A stretch of DNA of 64,000 nucleotides, from contig CM043944.1 in NCBI GenBank assembly GCA_014529385.2, forward strand, positions 84,638,884-84,702,883. Direction: 5' to 3'. Under the pieces are notes generated by a model that was not told the DNA's origin, did not search any database, and was given only the letters and a program-made list of their open reading frames with translations. Source of the DNA: Adiantum capillus-veneris. Taxonomy: Eukaryota > Streptophyta > Polypodiopsida > Polypodiales > Pteridaceae. Of this stretch, positions 21,601 through 32,600 are shown piece by piece. Position 1 is the stretch's first letter, and each line of letters opens with the position of its first letter. The position numbers and the translations under genes are program-made.

Positions 21601-23626
21601 CTAGAGGCTCACAAAGGTGCCAGGCTCAGTCCTAAGCGCTAAGATTCATGCTAGACTGTAGCAGAAGCATGTCCCATCGATGACGTGAGTACGGATGTTG
21701 TAGCTGCTGTCCAAGCTATGCATGATAAAGGTGATAAATCTTATTCTTCCTGTTTGGACAAGCAGCGAGCTTGAGGTCACATTTTGTCAACTTTGTACTT
21801 ATTTGGTTATTTGCAGCCTCTTCTTCATAGGTTTGGAGTAGTATTCATTTTTTGATTTCGTATTTAGCTTACATTAAAATTTAAGAATACGTTCCTTTAG
21901 AAGTTGTTGTGTGAAGCTTGATTTCTAGGATTAAGGTTTTAAGATGTCTTTTCTTTTTTGTTTAAAGTTGAGTACTTGTTTTAAGTTTTAGCCAAGTAAG
22001 GTGTGTCAACTTATTTTACGTCGCTCTTCTAAAACATTTTTACGTTAATAATGTTCTATTTTATCTAGTTTTATTTCATAGCAAATAAAGTGATTTACTA
22101 TTTTTTTATTCTCTTTTCTTTTCTTGAGTCCCTTGGTTTTATTCCCTCTTATAATTAGTGAGTTCAGACTGTTTTGAACTTATGAAGGTATGCTTTTCAG
22201 TCATCTAGCGGACATGCAAATCTTTTTGATTTTCGTCCGAGTGGTGATCTGCTGTTGAGCTTCATGGAGATATTTTGGGAGGGTGTGCATACCCCAACAG
22301 CTACCGAGCTTATATTCATGTGTCAATGTGATTTTATGTATGTGCTACTTTTATTTCTCGTTTTAAATAAACTTTAAAAAAAAAGAAATGGGTCTTTTTT
22401 GGTCTTTTTTTGTTATGTGAGTGATATTTGTCTTTTATTTTTTTATGTCTTGATTTATTTATTTGTTGTTTTTTGCTTTTAATTTTGCATATGTGTTTGT
22501 TTGTTTGTTTGTGTCTTTTATGTTTTAAAAATAAAATAAAATTATTTTTGGTTGTGAGAAAGTTATAAAATATAACTTTGTAGAATGCATGTTTTCAATA
22601 AATAATTGTTTCTCTTAAAACTCATAAAAAATAAAAATAACATCTTAATTTGGGTCCTTTGGATCAAGGTCTTCTTGTGTGGTTTCATGAAATATCTCTT
22701 GTGAGAGGAGAGGTTGAGTGGTGATTCTAGCACGGGATAATGGGCACTCGATTGCATGCTATTGTCGATGATCTTTTAAGTGTAGCAAGCAGCCTTATTT
22801 AAGGACCTCACTGCTTGACAACAGCCCTGCTATACAAATGCAGGGTGGGGTTAGCACCAATCTAGTCTTAGGATCTTTAGCCTTGAGGCGGGCGTTGATC
22901 TAAAACACTGACCTTACTACAAAAATGAAAAATACTTCTACTTTTTCTTCAGCTTCAATCGACAATGTTGCCGACTCTCAGGTACGTCTTTTGGGCCCTT
23001 CTTTCTTTTCAGTAGCTAGAAGTAGTGATAATTTGTATCGAGAAAGTTTTAAGTTTTTAGCTAAGTCTAATTTGAAGAATTTGCATGTTTTTGGTGATGG
23101 GCCCTATTCGTTGGGCTTCTTTCAAGAATGTCTTAGTTAGTACGCTATTCGATAAAAGCCCTCAATTGTTTGAGGCGTTCAAGGAAAAAACATCTTATGG
23201 TAGATCGTCCTTTAAGTCCAGTTCATACCTCTCAAGTTATTTATGTAACTTATAGTAGAGTTATCGGGGAACGCCCCTCTATGGGCTGGGAATGTCGGAA
23301 TGGCATTCCGGAGGGTTTTCACGGCCCGGAACGTTTCGAACAGGGATTTGGTACCGGAACGGCCAGCCCGGAACGGTCTGGAACGGCTAGGAATGAGAGA
23401 TTTTCAGATTTATGAGCTTTATCTTGTGAGGCTCCCCCTTATTAAATGCCCTTCCCCCCACCCCTTACCTTCACAGTGCACACAAGCTTGCAAGGGTCAA
23501 AGCTCAAGCTCTACCCTCTCGACTCTCGAGTCTTGAGTCTCAAGCTCTAGCCTCGTTAGTCTAGACTGTAGACTCTAGAGTCGACAAGGCTCTCTCCCTC
23601 TCCCCCTCTCACTCAAGCTCTTTCGA

Positions 23627-23658
<32 letters not shown>

Positions 23659-26600
23659 CGCGTCCCTCTCCCCTCAAGCTCTCAAGTCTATACGACACAC
23701 GTTGGCCATAGTAAGGTTGAATGGTCTTCAAATCAAGTTTTTTGTAAGTATTAGAGTCAAAGGACTTTGACACTACTATTATTCAAATACACAGAGCTTA
23801 AAATTGCATTATTTGGGTGCTTTTATGCCTCCCGTTCCGGAACCCTCACCGTTCCCCCATTCCGCGGGGGATCCCGTCGCCGTTCTCGTTCCGCGTTCCA
23901 GGTAACTATGATTTATAGTATTCATGATAGTTCTATGATGTATGTTGGCAAAACCTTTTAAACAACTTTTGTCACGAACTGGTGACGTGGCAGGCCCCCG
24001 AATACACACACCCCCCCTGTTGACGTGGTGCGCTGACAGATTGACACGTGGTAGGCTGTACGGACCTCGCAACTTGCGCTGATTGCTGACGTGGCAGTTT
24101 TTCGTAAAACGTGCTGACCTGATGACGTGGCAATCCATACGGATCTCCGCAAATTACGTTGGCCAGCTTTTGGGCATAATGCTTTTGAGTTGAAGCTTTT
24201 GAGTTTGAGATTTTGTGGCTCTGCTTTTGGGCATCCCTTGTAAGAATAAATATGTCTGTTGGGCCCTCATTACTCAGAGCATCTGGACGCAGAGTCTGAG
24301 TGTGAGTTCTTGCAGACTCCCTTGTACTTTGCACACATATTAATATAAAAAGAAATACTGAAAAGGGCACAGTCTTTGGGCCCAATAGTAAATACCTCTT
24401 GGCACGGAACTACGCCGGGCCGTGTCGACTTTTGTGAACCGTTTTAAAGTGAATCTCTGCCGTGTCGCGGTAGAATCTAGACTTGGGCTGTCCAAGTTTG
24501 TTACAGTGGTATCAGAGCACAGAAAGATTCTTCTTCTACGGAGTATCCGATCCTTTTTACAGCACACGTAGACGTTTGTGAAAGAATCTTCGTGGCGTGA
24601 CCCCGGACTTATTAGCCTCTCCCACCCTTCATACATCGTGCATCGGGCGCTCCCGTCTTCATCGCTCTGTCTTATTAGCCACTCCCACCCTTCATACATC
24701 GCGCATCGGGCGCGCCCTCGTCTTCATCGCTTTGTCTTACATGGCATAGAGCCATAAAGAATCCCATATTACACATGGATTCTAGTGAAAAATCTGACAG
24801 AAATGACACCTCTCAGTGGGAAGGCAAAGAAAAATCTTGCGCGGGAATGAAGATTTGGGCAATTTTTTTTCGACAGACAAGTTGTCTCAAACTGCTAATG
24901 TGTCGAGTGAGTGAAGAACAGAGCCAACCTTCAGATCATGGCAGAGGGGCCTAAACCATAAGGAGAGCAAGCAACAACAGAAGAAGAAGAAGTCCTACCA
25001 ACTTATGGGACCCCGTCCGATGGGGCCCAAGTGACAAAGGATAAAAATAAAGCAGGACCCACACACACAAAGAAAGACTTGCGTAGCAGCTGATGACGTG
25101 GCAGCTATATAGAAAATCCGAAAATTGCGTTGACATGATGACGTGGCAGACTGTACGGATTTTCGCGTTTTGCGTTGACTGTTGATGTGGCAGTTGTACG
25201 AAATTCCGTGATTTGCGCTGATAGCTTTTTGGCATTGCTTTTGGACCAGAAGCTTTTGAGTTTGAAGGCTTTTCATGTAAACTGCTTTTGGGACCTAGGG
25301 TCTTTAAAATATGAGGTCATGGGCTCATTCTCTAGCATGCTTCCTGGGGAAGGTGCAGAGTTTGGAGTATTGGCTTGTACAGAGTTCAAGTAATATAAAG
25401 AAATACCGAAAGGGGCCCCAAGGTTTGGAGCCAATACTCTCTGGGGTGGAATTACGTCACTTTGTGTCGTGTGGTCTCTTTCTCTCTCTCAGTTCTTTTC
25501 TATTGGCATGTGGTGCCCGTCTTGTGACAGTGGTATTAGAGCATCAAGTCGTGTGCTTTTTTGAAAGCATATCGGTCCTACCAAAGAGCAGACAAAGCAA
25601 ACTAGAGACTAATGGAATTTTGTTTGAAGTATCTTCATGTCCCGACCTCGGACTTATTAGCCACTCCCACCTTTCTACATCGCGCATCAGGCGTGCTCCC
25701 GTCTTCACCGCTCATGTCTTACAGGGCATAAGCGAAAAAGATTACTTGCAAGAGAAGAATCCAAGATTTGTTTCGAGTCACTGTTTTTCTCAAAAGCAGT
25801 GCCATGCAGATGTTGATGTCTATAGCTATTAGCTACCAAGCCGCACACTCCAAGGACTTAGCAAGCTTTCAAGAAAGTTTTTGCCCGAAGTTATATAGTT
25901 TCTGACATCTTCCTTCGGAGTGCAACCTCTGGCAGAGTGGGGTATTTTTAAATGCTTGCCATGGAAACCCTAGCTGATTATACCTTGAAATTTCTCATCT
26001 CTCAGTAGATGTCTCTTCTTGATTGATAACCTTGGAGGTCCAGTATGATTGCTATGTCTTTGGACTCCCATCACCGCCACAGGAACATTGCTTGTCAACA
26101 TTGCTTGTCGAGGCTTGTTTTGACTATTCAAGAGTTCGTGGGTCATACTGTGGTCGGCTACGACCTTATGGCAGGAATTTAACCCTAATTTTTAGTGCAG
26201 GTTTCAGGACCGGTACGACAAGGGGAACATTTATTACTCTGCCTCGAAGTCAACCACGCAACCCGTCGGGAGATTTTTAGGCGGCAATCCCGAAACGGGA
26301 AATGGCTTGTAAACGCGCCAAGTGGCACGTTTCTGTGCACTTTCCTCATGCAAGAAGAAGTGGCACTGAATTTATACCTGGGAGGCTCATTTGCAAGCTC
26401 TCTGTCATAGGTTAAGAGCTATGGAGTGCTTCCTTTCCCTCTTATGTGCAGTGCGGTGCCAGGAGTGATGCCCTGCACGCTACGCACTGCTCTCTCTCTC
26501 CCCTACGAGCAGTTATGTTATGCCTCTCAAGTGGGCTTCTCATTGTCCAATGTACACTTGTGTACAGATACTGGATTAGCTAGTGGCTAACCTCCCGCAG

Positions 26601-29600
26601 GTACAGGTGAATTCGGAGAGGTTTCACGTTAGAAATCTCGTCCGATTCATAGGGCAATTTGATTCATAGAAATCTCGTCCGATTCATAGGACTTGCTACG
26701 GATGCGGCCGGCACGCGAAACGGAGCCCGAAACAGGGAATTACAGCCTGCTGTGTATTTTTGCAGGTTTAGGGTTTCGGCCCTAAACGGTCCCTAATACC
26801 CCCAGGAGGTTCGGGGACGCGAAGGGGCCGCTGTAGAGGTGATTTGGCACATTTTTGGGGCAGAAAACAGAGAATTCAGCGAGCTGCAGGTTCTCGCCAG
26901 GTTTTGCAAAGTGTTCGTATGCGTCAGGAAAGTTATCTATTGCGTGGGGATACTGACTGTGAAGCGTCCTAGTATAGCTATGTTGCCTAAATCGGGCTAG
27001 AATAGATGGAATTCAGCCCAGATTGTGCGGGGCAGCTTGTAGGAAATCACAGCTTTTATTCCCTCTGTTAAAGAATAAAGAAATACCGAAAGGGGCGCCA
27101 ACCTTTGGGGCCTACAGGTGTCGCTGTCTGCTTGGGAGCATTTTAGCTTCCTGGTCGTGCTTTTGTTTTGAAGTGTAATTCCAGTCTCAGTTACAGGTTC
27201 CTTTTAAGTCATTGATTTGTGTTGTATAGTCAAGCATTAAAGAATCGGGTGAAAGCTAACGTCTACCGCCCTACGGGCCGGTTTCACCTGCCCCCTCGTA
27301 TCATGAATTGGAGTAACTGCTGTAACAGACTTGGACACTCCAAGTCGAGAATCTACCGTGACAGCACCAAATAAACACTTCAAAACAGTTCACAGTTCAC
27401 AATTCACAATTTAATTTGACATTGGCCCGACGGAGTTCCGTGCCGAGAGACATTGGCCCCAAAGACTGGCGCCCCTTTCGGTATTCTTTTTATATTAAAC
27501 TGAGTTCAAAGTACAAGAGTGCGGGCAGGCGCTCACACTTGGTCTTCGTGTCCAGATGGCCTGCTCACAAATTTAAAGGTACAAGGGATGCCAAAAGCAG
27601 TGCCCCACAAGCTGAAAATCAAAAGCTCAAAAGCTTTGCAAAAATGAAGCAGTTTCTCTCTCTCTCTTGCTAAAATAAAGCAAAGAGGCTTTTCTCTCTC
27701 TCTTGCTAGGTAAATTAAAGCAAAAGAAACTTCTCTCCATCAAAATTGCGTAGCCTGAAAAGCATGCCAAAAAAAAGCAACTGCCGCAGCTGTCTGCAAT
27801 TTGCGCCAGTTTTGCGGGCTGCCACGTCAGCACTTGTACGGCCTGCCACATCAACCATTTCCGCAGCCATACCAGAATTAGGATTAGGGTTAGGGCAGAA
27901 TTAGGGTTTTCGCAAGATTATGGTTTCAGATTTTTAGGGCTAGGGTTAGGGTTAGGGTTTCTGTAGAGTGGGCAGCCATGTCATCACTTTGTGACATATC
28001 CCTCTCTTGAAAGCATTGTAATTGCCCTCGATTACGCCTGCAAAACAGACAGAGGCCATAAACCGTCTTAGCAGGCACTGATTGTTAGTACCTACGTACT
28101 AGGAACACACATTTAGCACATGCATCAATCGACAGTCACATCACTCGACATCACAGGACATCACTCCACATCACAGGACATCACATGACATTTAACATTC
28201 ATTCGGATCTTAGACCATGATTTATCGGCAATGTAGCTAGCAATCGCATCTAGATCCAGTCGGGACCTCATCAATGCCCGATTGACTAACCCCTATTGCA
28301 ACCATGTCTATTCGAGATCAATTAGATCAAAATGCTGCAGTCATTTCGTCTATCAGTTCCTGCACTTACAAACAAGTCAAGAACAAATCAGTTTCATATT
28401 CCGGAATTCCATTTCATAAAGTCATACAGCAGAATACTGTCAGCTCTCAGTATCCCTGAAGCTCAAAGAGACATCAGTGACTCTAGTATACAAAAATCAA
28501 GGCATCTGTTGACGAAGGAGCAGAGTAACTCCCCTCTTGTGCATCCCACTGCACTAGATCTCCGGCCAAGCTGAATTCTGGGTTTTATTTGGAATAGACT
28601 ATGCTAAACCAAAAGCTTCGAGGTAAAGTTTCACAATTTGAGGAGTATCTGCTAGGTCCTCCTCCTCCATCCACTTCGCATCCAATGCAAGATAGTTCTT
28701 GAACTTAACCAACTGACTTGACCTTTATTCTTTGTGTCCTTATGTGCCAAAGTCTGTTCAGGAACAAGGATCTCGTTTTCTTCCACTTCGGGTTGCTCAT
28801 CGAGCTCCCCATTATCAGGCACATCACCTTTAAAAGGTTTCAAGAGACTTACATGAAATGCATTGTGAATCCTCCAAGTGTCAGGCAGTTTCAGTCGGAA
28901 GGAGACATCGTTGATCTTTTTGAAGATCTGGAAAGGTCTGTAGTATCTCATACTAAGCTTTGAAAAAAGCCTCTCCTTTCCTTTTTTCCTTCTCAAAACG
29001 TAAGAGCACCCAATCATCCTCCTTCAATTTCAAATCGTGACGATGGCGATCCGCTGTCTTCTTCTGTCGTTCTTGAGATTTCTGCAAAGCCTCATGGACT
29101 TTGGCAAAAGCCGTGTCTAAGTCGTGCGTGTATTCATCTGCTTCAAAAATCTTATCTTTCGTGCTTAGGAAGGGTGGAACCTTCATAGCACCTTCAACAA
29201 TCTCAAATGGCGCCTTCCTCGTCGAAGAGTGTATCGTGTTATTGTAGGCAAATTCCACCAAAAGTAGATACTTTTCCCATTGAGTCTTCTGATCCGAGAT
29301 ATAAGACTTCAATGAATCTAAAACCACTGAATTAGCAATCTCAGATTGCTTGTCAGTCTCCGGGTGGAACGATGACGAGAATTGCAACCGCATGCCAATG
29401 TTCTCCCAAATTGCCTTCCAAAACAAACTGGTAAAACTGGGGTCCCTGTCGGAGACAATCGTCTCAGGCATGCCATGTAATCTGAAAATCTGTGCCAGAA
29501 ATAGTCTCGCTAAGTGATGCGGCTTGACTGTTTTCTTCACTGGAATGAAATGAGCTTGTTTGCTAAATCTGTCAATATTAGTCCAGATACCATCGTGACA

Positions 29601-32600
29601 ACTCTGTGTTCTCGGGAGATCAAAAATGAAATCCATTGCAATACTTTCCCAGGGACGGGTGGGTATGGGCAAAGACTGTAACAATCCTTGTGCTTTATGC
29701 TTGTCAAACTTGATCTTCTGGCATACCAAGCAACTGTGCACAAACACTTCCACATCCTTTTTGAGTCTTGGCCAAAAGAAGTATCTCTCTATTCCTTTCA
29801 TGGTGGTAGCAATGCCGCGGTGACACGTAAAAGGTGGACAGTGGCATTCAGTCATAACCTTTTCCCTCAATGGCTGTGTAACGCACAACATGGTTTTCCT
29901 CATCAAGTAGTCATCCCGATTGGAATATCCCGCTATTGTCTCCCCATCCTGTATCTGTGTGAAAACGTCTGCAAAATCCGCATCCGTGGCATACCGGTCG
30001 ACCATATCCTCGAAGCTCCTATGATGTATCGTGGAAATAGCCAGAACCAATGACTTCCGAGACAAAACAGCTGCCACCACATTCTTCTGTCCCTGAACAT
30101 GGACAATCTGGAAGTGAAACTGTGACAAGATGTTCGCCCACCGCATCTGCTTTTCCGATAGATGCTTCTGTGACAAGAAGTAACGTAAACTCTGATGGTT
30201 TGTAAAGACAGTAAAATCCGCTCCGAGTAGGTAGTGCCGCCACTGAGTAAGAGCATGGATAACGCCAAAAGCTCTTTCTCATAAATCTGTGCTGTCATTT
30301 CCGGCCTTGTGAGCAATCGGCTCTCGTAAGCATTGAATGACCTGCTTGCATTAAGACTGCACCCAGACTACGACCACAAGCATCACAATATACTTTAAAT
30401 GACTTCTGCAAGTCCGACAAAGTCAAAACTGGTCCCGTAGTCAATTTCTCTTTCAATGTCGGAAAGGCAGTCACCTCTGTGGGTTCCCACGAGAAAGGGA
30501 CTCCTTTCTGTGTCAAGATATGCAAAGGGGAAGCAACCTCTGCAAACTTTCGAATGAACCGCCTGTAGTACGAACACAGTCCCAAGAAGCTTCTACTTCA
30601 TGGACATTCTTCAAATTGGGCCAATCATGGATAGTCTCTATCTTGGCCGGATCCATTTGCACTCCTACGGCTGACACAATGTGTCCCAAAGAGTGTATCT
30701 CTGGTGGGAAAAATTCACTTTTCTTTGCATTAATCACTAACTTGTGATCTCGTAATGCCTGAAAGACCTGAAGCAGATGATCTCTATGTTCTGTCTCAAT
30801 TCTTGGAGAAAACGATGATATCGTCAAAGAAAGTGCCAACAAATAGCCTGTACTCTCGAAAAATCCTGTCCATCATCCGGTTAAATGTCGCAGGAGTATT
30901 GGTTAAGCCAAAAGGCATCGCCAGTGTTAGAGAAAAACCGGGGTACAGTGTATTTTAAATGCAAATTTACACAATTTTTAGTGTAAATACCGGCAAAAGC
31001 TTCAAATTTTGACCTAAAAACCGGTAGAATTTGAAGTTTGCCCTTATTTTCTTTGGTTAGGAGAAATGTATTTTTCTAGCCCTGGGCATCACCAAAAACT
31101 CAAATAACCCAAAAGTAGTCCGAAAGGCCGTCTTGTAGACGTCTCCCGGTGCGATTCGGATCTGATGATATCCACTCTTCAGATCAATCTTGCTAAAGCA
31201 CGAGGATTTTTCACGGGGACGTGGCAGTTGTTAACTATGTCACGAGGACATGGCAACTGCTAACTTTAGTTGTTGGTTTCTTTCCAATGGGTTTTGTTTT
31301 ATTTTTGAGACACTCTTCTTGAAGTAGCAAACGGTCAGACATTGTATGGCCAATGTGAACGGTAGTTTCACATTGGAATTTGTATGGTAAGAGGATGTCT
31401 AGGCTGAGAGCAAGACAATATAGGTCCCCCCGTCGCACTTAGCAAGTTGGTGGATACTAGGAAGTGAACTCAATAAAGGCCTAAAGTCAAGGTGTGACTA
31501 CCAACAGAAAGTATTCGACAGCTGGGCCACATTGCACTTTTGGATGCGGTCTCAATGAGGATAGATGGTTAGATGACCACAGGGAGCCCAACGGAATCAT
31601 TTCCTAAAATTTAAGGAATTGCTATTTTGGGCCACGAAATGTGTTCGCGTCATTACCTCCGGTATGTTCTTAAAGTTCAGCCATTTAACTGGTGCAGTCT
31701 TGTTTAAAAGAAGCGTGGACCACCAAGTTCGAGCATTCCCCTAAAGTAAGAGGCAGCTCTCCGAATCTTAGAGTGCTCTGAGTAGCGTCCTCCCGCGAAA
31801 GCGATGTCAAAATGCTGTACAAAAGACAAAGCCTTCGAAGCATCTGTATATCCCGAAAACGTGTCAAATTTAATTGATTGTCCACCTTCCTTAAACTCTC
31901 GGACTTTCTTGCTTTTATCTTCCAGAAAGTCATATTGGTTGGCTTTGTAAAAATTCTTCTTCTTTGCATAAAAGTTGTTGTCATCAGAGTCGGAAGTGTC
32001 TGTAGACGAGTCCTTTGTAGAATTGTGACTCACTGGGCGAGATTTAGACTTCTTTGCCTTTTTCTTGCCCTTTTCGAAGCATTGCTTTTTGCTTCACTTT
32101 TTGCCTTTCTAGTCTTCTTGGCTCGAGTCAATGAGCTAGAAGAACTATCAGAAGAAGAAGAACTGGGTACTCCTTCAAATCAAACACGCTTCTTCTGTTT
32201 CTTTGCCTTTTCAAATGTCGACCGATGACCCAAATAACATAGGAAGTCAGCGCCTTTCTTTTGCTTTTTGCCGTGCTTTTTAGCTTTATTCTGCGCGTCA
32301 AAAAGCTGTGCAATTCGCGCATCAACCACCTCTTCTAGTTCCTTCTTTGAAAACTTCTTGGAAGTAGGAGGTTTCGTCAGAGCGGGTTTTTGGGGTGGTT
32401 CTGTGGTCTTCTGCCACTGCGTGTGCACCTCCTCCAAGGAGGTCTTGCTCATAAATTTTACCATTTTCGGGTCCTTGGCAAAATTAAGCATCATCTTTGT
32501 TGCGTCGCCGATCAATCGTTGACGCTCCATCTCTCGACGCTCTACCTGAGTAGGCCGAGGCAGGCCATACTCCTTGCCGGAATCTTCGTTGTGATCCCTT

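Noticed and set aside
27887-27960. True telomere or chromosome-end remnant
   Set aside because: The TTAGGG runs recur inside several LTRs of one family at the same place, so they are part of the LTR.
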